A DNA stretch of 64,000 nt from CAWBBA01 sp963741625 (GCA_963741625.1 CAVUIT010000002.1:1-64000); one strand, 5' to 3'; numbered from the stretch's first letter, positions 53,131 through 63,213 are shown. Made by a program: numbers and translations. Notes: generated by a model from the letters alone, not told the origin.

Positions 53131-54666
53131 ATGGATTACAAGAACGTATGGAGCGTGGTTCCTCGTGCGGAAGTAGTTAACACTCCGTCGAGGTTCGGCC
53201 ACGCTCTGGGAAAGTATACCGTCGTCGTCTCGGACGCTTGCAACGACTGCTTGAAGTGCGTAGCGGTCTGTCCCGAAGGAGTATTCGTTGCCGAAGGGGG
53301 GAAGCTAAATCCTCCCAAGGACCATCTGTGCCTTGGTGTCGATTGCTCGAGAAAATCGAATCGCTGCATGCGAAACTGTCCGACGGATGCAATCAGGGTG
53401 GGCCTTAATCCCAGCGCCCGTGCGCTCGGCGACAACAGATGGACCCCTGACCTTCTTATGAGCACGTGGTATATGGCTGAGACCGGTTCGCTCCCCAAGA
53501 ACGGCCTGGAGTATCGGATTGGTGGTTCCGGTGGCGGTTTTGACAAGTTGCGTTTCGTTTTTCCCAAGCGGTTGCCAAGACCCGGCCTGGACAAGGCTCA
53601 GATCGACACGTCCGTCTGTCTTAACAAGAGGGGTGACGGCAGGCCCGAGATCTCAATTCCCATCCCGGTTTACGGCGGTGGAATGTCATTCGGGTCCATC
53701 AGTCAAATCACTATGCTCAGCAGGATCCGAGCGTTTGCAGCTTGGGGCTCGTTCACCTGCACAGGTGAAGGCGGTTATCCTGAGGTCCTGTACCCATTCG
53801 ACGATCACATTATCACCCAGGTGGCCACAGGGCTCTTTGGAGTAAGGGAAGAGACAATTCAACGGGTCAAAATCGTTGAGTTCAAGTACGCCCAGGGCGC
53901 TAAGCCGGGCCTCGGAGGGCACCTTCTCGGGCCGAAAGTTACCGAGGCCGTTGCAAGAATAAGGGAAACGATTCCGGGTTCATCCCTTTTCAGCCCCTTT
54001 CCGTTCCATTCCGTGTACTCCGTCGAGGATCACAAGAAGCATATAGACTGGGTCAAGGCCGTCAACACCAGAGCACTGGTTTCCGTGAAGGTGTCGACGC
54101 CTTCTGATGTGGACATGGTCGCCGTGGGCTCTTATTACGCTGGGGCCCACATCATTCATATAGACGGGTCGTACGGTGGAACCGGGGCCGCTCCGGACGT
54201 GGCGAAGAAGAATATCGCCATGCCAATAGAATACGCGATTCCCAAGGTCCACAACTTTCTCGTCAATGAAGGAGTCCGGGATCATATTACTCTTATAGCT
54301 TCCGGAGGGATCCGGACAGCGTACGACATAGCTAAAGCCATAGCTCTCGGGGCTGATGGCGTGGTCACAGGGACCTCGGAACTAGTCGCGCTTGAATGTA
54401 TCCGGTGTCACAATTGCGAAAGCGGCCGTGGCTGCGCTCGAGGATTGGCCACTACCGACCTCGAACTTGTGGGCCTGATGGACCTGGCCTGGGGAAGCCA
54501 ACGTATTATCAACATGCTCAAATGCTGGCGCGACCAATTGAGGGAATTACTCTACCGGTTCGGCATGACCAGTATTAGAGAGCTAACGGGGAGGACCGAC
54601 GTCCTTGCCCATCTGGACTACAACTCCGACGTGCCGGACGACGACATCCGCCAGCAGGTTGGATGA
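53131..54666 (+). CDS. Glutamate synthase FMN subunit with ferredoxin domain (second copy)
   Basis: A 511-aa protein starting at ATG 53131 (MDYKNVWSVVPRAEVVN). The N-terminal 4Fe-4S part has CNDCLKCVAVCPEGVF and CSRKSNRCMRNCP. The FMN/2-oxoglutarate barrel shows PVYGGGMSFGSIS, GTGEGGY-type TCTGEGGYPEVLYP, GAKPGLGGHLLG, IDGSYGGTGAAPDVAKK, LIASGGIRTAYDIAKAIALG and the 3Fe-4S-type CIRCHNCESGRGCARG. This is the archaeal-style GltB core that makes glutamate from 2-oxoglutarate. The GATase and GXGXG parts come from the next gene. The start lies 13 bp after the first copy. Confidence 0.85.
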   Translation: MDYKNVWSVVPRAEVVNTPSRFGHALGKYTVVVSDACNDCLKCVAVCPEGVFVAEGGKLNPPKDHLCLGVDCSRKSNRCMRNCPTDAIRVGLNPSARALGDNRWTPDLLMSTWYMAETGSLPKNGLEYRIGGSGGGFDKLRFVFPKRLPRPGLDKAQIDTSVCLNKRGDGRPEISIPIPVYGGGMSFGSISQITMLSRIRAFAAWGSFTCTGEGGYPEVLYPFDDHIITQVATGLFGVREETIQRVKIVEFKYAQGAKPGLGGHLLGPKVTEAVARIRETIPGSSLFSPFPFHSVYSVEDHKKHIDWVKAVNTRALVSVKVSTPSDVDMVAVGSYYAGAHIIHIDGSYGGTGAAPDVAKKNIAMPIEYAIPKVHNFLVNEGVRDHITLIASGGIRTAYDIAKAIALGADGVVTGTSELVALECIRCHNCESGRGCARGLATTDLELVGLMDLAWGSQRIINMLKCWRDQLRELLYRFGMTSIRELTGRTDVLAHLDYNSDVPDDDIRQQVG

Positions 54667-54674
54667 GGTGGAAG

Positions 54675-57340
54675 ATGAAATCCAGCAGATCCTTTGCTGA
54701 AAAAATACTGGCCGGCCGCCTGAGAGAATTTGGACCGGCTGACTTCGGTCGGAACGTCAAGCCGTCGGATGAGGGCGGTTGCGGTGTTACAGGCTTCGCG
54801 TCCAATGTGCCTTTGGCCGGCAGGCATATCTTTGAGCCATCGGTCAGGATGCACAATCGCGGGAAACGGCAAAGGGGGCGGCATAGCAGCAGTGGGCATG
54901 AACCCTGAGATGCTGGGAGTCACTCGCGAAGTCCTTGATTCGCATTACATGCTCAACGTGGCGCTCCTGGATCCCGCATGCCTGGATACTCTGAAAGAGA
55001 ACTTTATCGAGCCCTTCTTTCAGGTAGCCAAGGAAGAGATTCTCGACCATGTGCCTGACTACCGTGAGATCGAAGGACTCGACGTAAAGCCCCCTGACAT
55101 CTGGAGGGCTTTTGTAAGGGTGAAGCCTCAGGTGCTGAAAGGATTCATCAAAGAGAACGGCTTTAAAGGCATGCCTGACAGGTTCGCGGAAGACGAATTT
55201 GTGAGCCGCAACAGCGTTCGCCTGAACAAGAGGTTCTACAGTTCACTGGGCGAGAAAGAAGCTTTTGTGCTTTCGCATGGGCGCAACGTGATGATCCTGA
55301 AGATCGTGGGTTATGCTGAAAACGTGGTCAGGTACTATAAGCTCGATGACTTTCAGGCCCATGTCTGGATCGCTCACCAGCGTTACCCCACTCGCGGACG
55401 CGTCTGGCACCCGGGCGGGGCGCATCCCTTTACCGGACTCAACGAGGCATTGGTTCACAATGGCGACTTTGCCAATTACCACGCGACAACCGAGTACCTG
55501 AAGCAACGTGGTCTGGTGCCCCAATTCATGACGGACACCGAAGTCAGTATCATGCTCTTCGACCTCTGGAGTCGCGTCTACGGATATCCGCTGGAAGTGA
55601 TCATCGAGGCATTGGCGCCGACAGGGGAACTCGACTTCGACCTGCTTCCTCTCGAGAAACAGGAGCTTTACGAGAGGATCCAATCGACCCACATCCATGC
55701 GTCTCCGGATGGTCCGTGGTTCTTCATCATTGCTCGCAACATCCCGGACACCAATACGTACCAGCTTCTCGGAATTACAGACACCTCCATGTTGCGCCCT
55801 CAGGTTTTCTCGCTGTACGACGGTGAAGTCCAGATCGGCCTTGTATGTTCAGAAAAACAAGCCATAGATGCCACGCTTAGATCGCTTGCCTCCGAGGATC
55901 CCCGCTTCAGCCCGGTCGCGGACAAGTATTGGAACGCACGTGGCGGCTCCTCTTCCGACGGCGGGGCGTTCATGTTCAATGTGGCCCCGGGCGACAATGG
56001 ATCACTGGCGCTGACTTGCCTGGACAAATTCGGGAAACGGGTTGAGGTGGAATCCCGCAAGCCATTGGATAGTACAATCCCCGTTGTTGAGCCGGATGCC
56101 TATGAGACTGAAATCCAGCCTCTCCTGGCAGCCGCCCTGAAGTCTAGAGATCCGGAGAAGATCCTGGGTTTGTTTCGAGCGCACGCCGCATCCTGGGATT
56201 ACAATACCTTGAGGTGGGTGGTCCGCAGACTGGGTCGTAGAGCACGCCATAACAAAGACTTTCTCGCGGTGGTTATCGATGGTCTAACCCTGATCTTGGA
56301 TAGGCGCTTTCCCATTGGAGAAAAGAAGCGCTCCGCCGTGATCAGAATTGTAACAGACGAACTTTACGCAGTTTTTAATGCCTTACCCAGGATTGCCGAT
56401 CCAATCAACATCGGCTATTACAGTCTCGTGGATTTCGAGGCACGAAAGGACCTTCGGCCTCCTATAGCAATAGAGCGTACGCTGGTGGTGGACGCAAAGG
56501 ATTTTGAACCCGAAGGGGACGACTGCGATGCCGTCCTCATCGCGGACGCATACCGCCTCGGCTGGCGGAAGTTCATCATCTTTGACCTGCGAGGTCAGCG
56601 ATTCGAAGGCTGCGGTTTCGGGCCGTTGACCGCAGGGGTCAGAATCGACCTGTACGGCTCTTCGGGCGATTATACTGCCAGCGGCATTGACGGAATGGAG
56701 CTTCACATTCACGGCAATGCTCAGGACCAATTGGGCCAGATATTGAAGCAAGGGCTCTTGGTAATTCATGGAGATGCCGGCCAGTGCTTCCTGTACGGGG
56801 CCAAAGGCGGCACCACTTTTGTTCTGGGTAACGCTGCGGGAAGGCCACTCATAAATGCCGCGGGAAATCCTCGGGTTGTCATCAATGGCACTGCTCTCGA
56901 CTTCCTCGCGGAAAGCTTTATGGCAGGCGATCCTCTCAAGGGTGGCGGATTCGTTGTTGTGAACGGCCTCACCATGGACGAGGACGGCAAAATCATCTTC
57001 CTCGAACGTCCGTACCCGGGCTCGAACCTGTTCTCTTTGGCATCGGGAGGAGCGCTGTATGTACGTGACCCGCATCGGACCATGGTGGACGAGCAGTTGA
57101 ACGGGGGGCGCTACTCCGAACTTTCCGAAGAGGACTGGGAGTCTGATCCATCCCTATCTCGTTGAAAATGAAAAGCATTTCGGCATCAGAGTAGACCAGC
57201 TTCTTACCGTGGACGGAGTGCGGCGAACCCCTCCGGAGGTTTACCGCAAGGTGGAAGCTGTCCCTCTCGCCGTGTTAACCCAAATCCCCGATACTGATGA
57301 TTCGGTCTGGGACGCTAGTGCGGCCAAAGCCGCTAGTTAG
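54675..57340 (+). CDS. Glutamate synthase GATase plus GXGXG subunit (two frameshifts)
   Basis: A class-II glutamine amidotransferase domain, followed by a linker and the GXGXG beta-helix of glutamate synthase, on one chain without the FMN barrel. The GATase region includes DEGGCGVTGF (candidate nucleophile Cys), IAHQRYPTRG and HNGDFANYHAT. The GXGXG region includes VRIDLYGSSGDYTASG, MELHIHGNAQDQLGQ and HGDAGQCFLYGAKGGTTFVLGN. An extra A near 54865 and an extra T near 57142 break the frame. The repaired protein is about 887 aa, ending DASAAKAAS. It completes the split GOGAT set begun at 51726. Confidence 0.85.
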
Positions 57341-57410
57341 ATAAAATGTTACAGGGAAAACAGTTTGAAGAATCGCATGAGCGGAACTTTTTCCCCGAAA
57401 TTCCGGACAT

Positions 57411-58156
57411 ATGCCCGAAAAGACCGAGCATAGAAAACGGCAGGACTCACTGATCTCCGCTGAAGAAAACCGCGCGATGTTCGATAAGATCGCGGGTTAT
57501 TACGACGGAACCAACAAAATTCTCTCCTTGGGATTGGACGGCTATTGGCGTCGTAGCGCAGTGGCCTGTCTTTCTCCTCACCCTGACGGGAAGTACCTTG
57601 ATGTGGGTTGCGGCACCGGGGATGTCGCGATAGAGATTCTCAGGCAGGCGCCCGACAGCAGTGTATCGGGAATCGACCGGTCTGAAAAAATGGTGGAGAT
57701 CGGCCGTGCGAAGGCCCGTGTGGCGGGACTTGAGAACTCGATCTCGCTCGACATCGGCGACGTCCTCGACCTCGCGTTCCCTGATAATTACTTTGATGGG
57801 GCTATAACTTCCTTCTGTATAAGAAATGTGACGGACCGCAGGCGGGGACTGACGGAGATCTGCAGGGTCGTTCGCCCGGGAGGTTTGTTTGTCATCCTGG
57901 AGCTGACCGAGCCCACCGGTTTCATCATGAGGCCGATGTTCCGAATCTATGCCGGTGTAATCATGCCTCTGGTTACAAAGATAATGTCTTCGGTCTCAGC
58001 CTACCGTTATCTATCGGCCTCAATGGCTGACTTCCCCGACCTGAAATATTCATTAACTTGATGGCAGAGGCAGGGTTTGTGAATATCGAGCACACTCACA
58101 TGACAGGCGGGATCGTAACCCTATTTGTAGGGCAAGTCCCCTCTCAGAATAGCTAA
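57411..58156 (+). CDS. Ubiquinone/menaquinone methyltransferase UbiE/MenG (one frameshift)
   Basis: SAM-dependent C-methylation of demethylmenaquinone (or the ubiquinone precursor). The SAM site reads YLDVGCGTGDVAIEIL, and FDGAITSFCIRNVTDRRRGL and RVVRPGGLFVILELTEP are the classic UbiE blocks. The end reads DLKYS, then one base is missing near 58052, and LMAEAGFVNIEHTHMTGGIV with LFVGQ completes the family C-terminus. The stop is then at 58154-58156. In a strict anaerobe the substrate is most likely demethylmenaquinone. It converges on sdhB across a strong hairpin. Confidence 0.9.
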
Positions 58157-58243
58157 TCGTCTGCCTCGCCTTTGCTATGGCAATTGACAAGAGTAATGCC
58201 CCAAACCGAGGATGACGCTCGTTGCGGGGAGGGTCAGAAACTG

Positions 58244-58296
58244 GTGGGACAGGCATCTTGCCTGTCTCTGAATGACAGGCAAGATGCCTGTCCCAC
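58244..58296. repeat. Perfect palindrome of the GTGGGACAGGC family
   Basis: Two exactly complementary 23-nt arms (58244-58266 and 58274-58296; outer part GTGGGACAGGCATC) surround a 7-nt loop. It lies between the convergent ubiE and sdhB stops, so it could terminate both. Related copies are the inner part of 59131-59264, 39743-39788 and the degenerate 29162-29196. Confidence 0.85.
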
Positions 58297-58345
58297 TAAT
58301 CAGTGTGCGGTCACGGGTTCTTTCCGACACCCTCTGCGGATCAGT

Positions 58346-59042
58346 TCAACCGAGCTTCTTGATTTCCCCTTTCATAATATTAATTTCCTTGGTGACGGGT
58401 ATCTCCTTGGGGCAGACGCTGAGTGCATTCATAGTGGTTGAGACATGCCCAGACCCCGTCGGGATAATTCAGTTGCTTGAGCCTCTCCTCACGCTCTTCG
58501 TCTCTCGAATCGAAGATCTGGCGGAAAGCTTGCACAAGAGGACCAGGTCCCAGGTATTTCTCATTCTCATTGGAAATAGGACAAATGCCGACACAGCACG
58601 CGCACAATATGCAACGGATGGCCTCGCCCATTTTTCTTCTCTGTTCTTCCGACTGGAGCCGCTCCTTCTCAGGCGGATTCGAAGCGATCAGGTACGGTCG
58701 AATCCATTCCACTCGCTCGAAAAACGGGTCTAAGTCCACGACAAGATCTTTAAGGACCTTAAAGGTGGGCAGCGGTTCCAGCACAACTTCGGAGCCTTGA
58801 TAATCTTTGACGAGCTTTTGGCATGCCAGCGCACATCGTCCATTTATATTCATCGCGTCCGAACCGCACACTCCGTGAGCGCAAGACATGCGATAGCTTA
58901 GCGTGCCGTCCTGCTCCCACTTAATCCTGTTCAAGCAATCTAGGAGCCGCTCCCAGGGTTCGGCCTGCACAGTGTAATTTTTGAAATACGGTTTCTCATC
59001 TTTTTCCGGATCAAAACGCAGTATTTTGAAATCCATCTCCAT
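58346..59042 (-). CDS. sdhB: Succinate dehydrogenase/fumarate reductase iron-sulfur subunit (one frameshift)
   Basis: An electron-transfer subunit with three Fe-S clusters. The [2Fe-2S] region is YRMSCAHGVCGSDAMNING with a later CALAC. The C-terminal ferredoxin region is RCILCACCVGICPI. The final cluster cysteine is restored by correcting one base near 58418, which changes ECTQRLPQ to ECTQVCPKEIPVTKEIN. The stop is then at 58346. The repaired length is about 232 aa. sdhA lies upstream, but a 288-bp repeat-filled gap separates them. No membrane-anchor subunit is in the cluster. Confidence 0.92.
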
Positions 59043-59130
59043 GAGAATATTCCTCTGAGGTTATTGGAGTCGTTTGCGCCCCTAACTTGCTTTGCAACCG
59101 CTCAGTTGCGCAGGGAAACCGCGGGTCATG

Positions 59131-59264
59131 TGTCATTGCGAGGAGTCAATGGTGGGACAGGCTTCCAGCCTGTCTATTACTGATGACGGGCAAGATGCCC
59201 GTCCCACCGGCAATCTAGGCTTTGGTGTGGTGCATGAGATTGCTTCGCTCCGCTCGCAATGACA
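59131..59264. repeat. Interrupted palindrome with a second palindrome nested inside
   Basis: The outer element matches the 16062-16140 repeat: it starts TGTCATTGCGAGGAGT at 59131 and ends GCTCGCAATGACA at 59264. Its interior holds a GTGGGACAGGC-family palindrome at 59151-59208 (GGTGGGAC ... GTCCCACC). CAAT occurs immediately before the inner element and again 2 bp after its right end, reminiscent of a 4-bp target duplication. The whole lies in the 288-bp gap between sdhA and sdhB. Confidence 0.75.
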
Positions 59265-59330
59265 AGCTTTCGCCGGCCCTGACTGAGGGATTGCCTTGCT
59301 TTCTCCTAACTTTTGTCCTGCAACACGAGA

Positions 59331-61052
59331 TCAATAAGTGCGTGCCTTGGGCTGAAATCGAGTAATCGTCACCGGTTTGTAAGAGATTCGTGGGCCGTCA
59401 TCGGTTTTCTGAACCAAGGTATGTTTCAACCAATTCTCGTCGTCTCGGTCTGGGTAATCCTCTCGGAAATGCGCTCCTCGGCTCTCCGTCCGTGCTATTG
59501 CAGACAAGAGAATCGTTTCCGCCAGACCCAACAGGGATTCCAGCTCACAAGCATCCATGATATCGGTGTTGAACAACTTCCCACGGTTGTCTATTGCCAC
59601 GTGCTCGTAGCGCTCCTTCAGGGAACTGAGTTCCGACAGCGCTTCTCGCAGGCCCTTTTCATTTCTAAATACGGAACACAGCTCGGACATAAGCTTTTGC
59701 AGCGACGCCCTTATGTGACCGGCCTTCTCGCCTCTTCGTCTCTCTTCGAGTTTTTCCAATTTCAGAGCAGCTCCAGCGTCGGGTTGATCGGGAAGCTCCT
59801 GCCAATCCATCTTTTGAAGGTCCCGAGCAATTAGCTTGCCCGCGCGGCGCCCGAATACCACCAGATCCGCGAGAGAATTGCAGCCGAGCCGGTTCGCACC
59901 GTGAAGTGAAATGCACGAGCATTCGCCCGCGGCATACAGTCCGTGCACAGGGTCGCCCTTTTCGTCGAGAACTGCTCCGTCGATATTCGTGGGTATTCCG
60001 CCCATCATGTAGTGGCACGTCGGCTTTACAGGAATTGGATCAGTGGCTGTGTCCAGCCCGAGATAAATGCGAACGAACGACGAGATGTCGGACAGTTTTT
60101 CAGCCAACAGTTCTTTGCCTATGTGAGTCAGATCAAGGTGCACATAGTCACGGCCGTCAATTCCTCTCCCCTCACGGATTTCCGTCATGATTGCCCTGGA
60201 GACCACATCCCTTGCCGCGAGGTCCTTTATCACAGGAGCGTAGTCTTCCATGAATCGTTTGCCTTCTCCATTACGAAGAATCCCCCCCTCCCCTCTTGCG
60301 GCCTCACTGATAAGGACTCCAAGCCCGTAGATCCCTGTTGGATGAAACTGGACGAATTCCATGTCTTCCAGCGGAATACCTGCACGATACGCGAGATAGA
60401 CCCCGTCTCCTGTGTTGGCAAAACAATTGGAGGTTGTTTCGAAGACTTTGCCGAATCCCCCTGTGGCCAACAAAACGGCCCGTGCGTGAAATACGACTAA
60501 GTTCCCCGTAGCAAGCTCGTAGGCCACAAGCCCGGTTACGTGTGATCCGTCCTTGATCAGGTCCACAAGGTTAAACTCGGAGTAAACTTTGATCCCTTTC
60601 CTGATGGCCGTTTGGGTCAGCGTGTCCAGGATCACTCGACCTGTTCGGTCAGCCGCGTAACAGGCCCTTTTTATAGCGGCTTCACCGAAATTCTTGGTGT
60701 GGCCTCCGAATGCCCGCTGAGCAATGGTCCCTTGGGCGGTCCTGTTGAACGGGACCCCCATGTGCTCCAGCTCGTAGACGGCACGTATCGCGTCCTTGGC
60801 GAGCACCTCGGCGGCATCTTGGTCCGTAAGGTAATCGCCTCCTTTCACCGTATCGTACATGTGCCATTCCCACGAATCCGGCTCTTCATTGCCCAGAGCA
60901 GCGCCGATGCCTCCCTGGGCAGCCCCTGAATGGGATCTGGTGGGGTACACCTTGCTGATTACTGCAACGTCCAAATCGCCGGCCACCTCGAGGGCAGCCC
61001 GCAGCCCGGCTAGCCCCGAACCTACAATTATCAGGTCATGTTTGAATATCAT
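59331..61052 (-). CDS. sdhA: Succinate dehydrogenase/fumarate reductase flavoprotein subunit
   Basis: A 573-aa flavoprotein that oxidises succinate or reduces fumarate. The FAD fold starts at LIIVGSGLAGLRAALEVAG. The histidine that carries covalent FAD in the family is in TRSHSGAAQGGIGAAL. Substrate-site residues are in FVQFHPTGIYGLGVLISEAA, EGKRFMEDYAP and the HYMMGGIPTN region, with CISLHGANRLGCNSLADLVV. The frame is intact. gltA lies upstream with 212 bp between, and sdhB lies downstream beyond the nested repeat. Direction (oxidation or fumarate reduction) cannot be told from the sequence. Confidence 0.94.
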   Translation of the reverse strand: MIFKHDLIIVGSGLAGLRAALEVAGDLDVAVISKVYPTRSHSGAAQGGIGAALGNEEPDSWEWHMYDTVKGGDYLTDQDAAEVLAKDAIRAVYELEHMGVPFNRTAQGTIAQRAFGGHTKNFGEAAIKRACYAADRTGRVILDTLTQTAIRKGIKVYSEFNLVDLIKDGSHVTGLVAYELATGNLVVFHARAVLLATGGFGKVFETTSNCFANTGDGVYLAYRAGIPLEDMEFVQFHPTGIYGLGVLISEAARGEGGILRNGEGKRFMEDYAPVIKDLAARDVVSRAIMTEIREGRGIDGRDYVHLDLTHIGKELLAEKLSDISSFVRIYLGLDTATDPIPVKPTCHYMMGGIPTNIDGAVLDEKGDPVHGLYAAGECSCISLHGANRLGCNSLADLVVFGRRAGKLIARDLQKMDWQELPDQPDAGAALKLEKLEERRRGEKAGHIRASLQKLMSELCSVFRNEKGLREALSELSSLKERYEHVAIDNRGKLFNTDIMDACELESLLGLAETILLSAIARTESRGAHFREDYPDRDDENWLKHTLVQKTDDGPRISYKPVTITRFQPKARTY

Positions 61053-61264
61053 GGGTCTGTCCCCTGGGATTCATGTCATTAGCCGCCGGACATGGCCGCC
61101 TCATGCTGTGGCCCTACAGCATTCGCCAAGGAAGCACGCGGGGCCACGCAAGAAGATTCAATTTCAGCATTACTTGTCTTGTTGTAGGCGGCACAGGTAA
61201 CGGAAACTATTCACCTATGCCAGCGTGTCCAAAGCTCTACCAGGCTTGGGCGTATAGAACAGCG

Positions 61265-62446
61265 TTAGGGTCTTGCCTCGACCGGCTCATACACACAGCC
61301 TACAAGTCCACAATAATTGCCGACGTACTCGGCCTGCGGCCGGTAAAGAGCCGGTTTCTCTTGAGCTTCCGCGAACTTCTCTTCAATTATATGGCTACAC
61401 CAGCCGGCAATTCTCGATATTGCAAATATGGGGGTAAACAGGTCTCGGGGAATCCCCATCATGTGGTAAACGGGAGCACTGTAGAAATCGACATTGGGTC
61501 TTATTTCCGTCTTACCGCGCCTGTCGAATTCCGCTACCGCAGCCTCTTCCAACGACTTTGACAACCGATCCCATTTTTCCTGACCCGTGCTCTTCCCCAG
61601 TCGCGAGGCGATCTCTTTGAGGAACTTCGCACGAGGGTCCATGGTCTTGTAAACCGCATGCCCCATGCCCATGATTCTTTCACCTTGGTCGATACGGTCT
61701 TTGACCCACTTGGTCAGGTCTTTTTCGGATTCCAGTTGCATGAGCATACCCATAACACGGGTGTTAGCCCCACCGTGGAGGCTGCCGGAAAGGGCGCCGA
61801 CCCCGGCCGCAACCGCAGCGTACATGTGTGCTCTGGTCGAGCAGACCTCACGACATGCAAACGTAGACGCGTTGAAGGTGTGATCGGCATGAAGAATCAG
61901 ACAAACATCGAGATCGTGCGCCATCTCCTGGCCGGGTTTCTTACCTGTCAGTTGCCACAAGAAATTGGCCGCGTGCGGAAGATTCTCGTCCGCAGGCAGG
62001 GGTTCCAGACCATTCCGGATCCTTTCCCAGGCCGCCGTTACAATCGGAAGCCTCGCAATCAGACGTATGGCCATCCGAACGTTTGCATCTCTAGTCTCAC
62101 CTGTCAGATCAGGGTCGGCCATGGCCAGCAGCGGCACGGAACCCTGAAGCACATCCATAGGGTTGGCGTCTTTCGGAAGCTTCTTGAGGCAACCATATAC
62201 GTAATCCGGAATCTCTCTGGCCGCCCTCACCTGTTTGTCGAAATCCTCAAGCTCGCCCGCATCTGGCAGACCACCGTTCAAGACAAGATATGCTGTTTCC
62301 ATGAAGGATGAGCGTTCGGCAAGCTCTTCGATACGGTAGCCCCGATAAATCAGGATTCCCTTGTCGCCGTCGATGAAACTGATTTTCGTGTCCGCTACCT
62401 TGACGCCTCGCAGACCAATATTCTTCACAGAGACTGTCTCTCTCAT
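61265..62446 (-). CDS. gltA: Citrate synthase
   Basis: A 393-aa enzyme condensing acetyl-CoA with oxaloacetate. It begins IGLRGVKVADTKISFIDGDK and has RGYRIEELAERSSF. The active-site His is in GSLHGGANTRVM and a second in MGMGHAVYKTMDPRA. The catalytic Asp is in NVDFYSAPVYHMMG. Length and motifs fit the short bacterial (type I) enzyme. 2-Methylcitrate synthase is closely related and cannot be excluded by motif, but adjacency to sdhA supports TCA-cycle citrate synthase. Confidence 0.92.
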   Translation of the reverse strand: MRETVSVKNIGLRGVKVADTKISFIDGDKGILIYRGYRIEELAERSSFMETAYLVLNGGLPDAGELEDFDKQVRAAREIPDYVYGCLKKLPKDANPMDVLQGSVPLLAMADPDLTGETRDANVRMAIRLIARLPIVTAAWERIRNGLEPLPADENLPHAANFLWQLTGKKPGQEMAHDLDVCLILHADHTFNASTFACREVCSTRAHMYAAVAAGVGALSGSLHGGANTRVMGMLMQLESEKDLTKWVKDRIDQGERIMGMGHAVYKTMDPRAKFLKEIASRLGKSTGQEKWDRLSKSLEEAAVAEFDRRGKTEIRPNVDFYSAPVYHMMGIPRDLFTPIFAISRIAGWCSHIIEEKFAEAQEKPALYRPQAEYVGNYCGLVGCVYEPVEARP

Positions 62447-62573
62447 GTTCCCCTCTTACCGCCGGGAAGCGGATAAATGCCCGATTACTTGAAGGTCGAC
62501 CACGTCAGCGGCCGCTGAACTCCTTCCGGCAATCGTCGACAAGTGGGTTAGTATGTTTCATGGCCGAAGATCG

Positions 62574-63077
62574 TCAGTCGGCCTTGAAGAAGGCTTCTTT
62601 CTTGGCTCCGCAGACGGGACATTTTTCCGGCGGCGCACCAGCAATTGTGTAGCCGCATTTTTCGCAGATGTAATAGTCCTCTTCAGGAAGTGTCCCACCG
62701 CTTTCCATCGTCTTTATTGCTGCATCATAGAGTGCGCCGTGGACTTTCTCCACCTCGTTAGCCCAGTAAAAAGTCTTTGTGGCAGCCCCATTCTTCTCTT
62801 CTTTCGCCTTCTCGATAAACGCGGGGTACATTTTGGTGAACTCGAAATGCTCACCGCCGTATGCTTCCTTCAAGTTCTCCAAGGTCGATTTCACACCCTG
62901 GAGCACTTCCAGATGGTTATGAGCATGAATCGTCTCAGCAGCAGCGGCCGCGCGAAAGAGTTTAGCTACTCCCTTGAACCCTTCCGCTTCCGCCTTCTTG
63001 GCAAAGGCCAAGTACTTCCGGTTGGCTTGTGATTCGCCCGCAAAGGCTTCTTTCAAATTCTTTTCACTCTCGCTCAT
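62574..63077 (-). CDS. Rubrerythrin
   Basis: A 167-aa diiron peroxide-scavenging protein of anaerobes. The ferritin-like four-helix domain includes FAGESQANRKYLAFAKKAEA, AAAAAETIHAHNH and the second ExxH in VEKVHGALYDAA. The C-terminal rubredoxin-like iron site is CEKCGYTIAG and CPVCGAKKE. It reduces hydrogen peroxide with electrons from a rubredoxin. The upstream region has a candidate operator at 63201-63213. It stands alone. Confidence 0.95.
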   Translation of the reverse strand: MSESEKNLKEAFAGESQANRKYLAFAKKAEAEGFKGVAKLFRAAAAAETIHAHNHLEVLQGVKSTLENLKEAYGGEHFEFTKMYPAFIEKAKEEKNGAATKTFYWANEVEKVHGALYDAAIKTMESGGTLPEEDYYICEKCGYTIAGAPPEKCPVCGAKKEAFFKAD

Positions 63078-63200
63078 TATTTCCTCCCTTTCTCAATGGT
63101 CTACAAAATTAGAAGCAATAATGTTAGGCATTTATCTGAACTTAGAGGATGTGCTAGCGCGCCGCGCCGGTAATGCAATCTGTGACACTTCTGCTACTAA

Positions 63201-63213
63201 AGAGTTTAACTCT
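63201..63213. promoter_or_regulatory. Palindrome upstream of rubrerythrin
   Basis: AGAGTT-T-AACTCT is a perfect 13-nt inverted repeat. It is 13-25 bp downstream (in the reverse direction) of a possible -10, TATTAT (complement of 63226-63231). It would overlap the start of transcription and could be a repressor site; no regulator is identified. Confidence 0.35.

Noticed and set aside
56383..57075. 230-codon reverse-strand open frame
   Set aside because: Antisense to the GXGXG domain of the glutamate-synthase-like gene; no family features.
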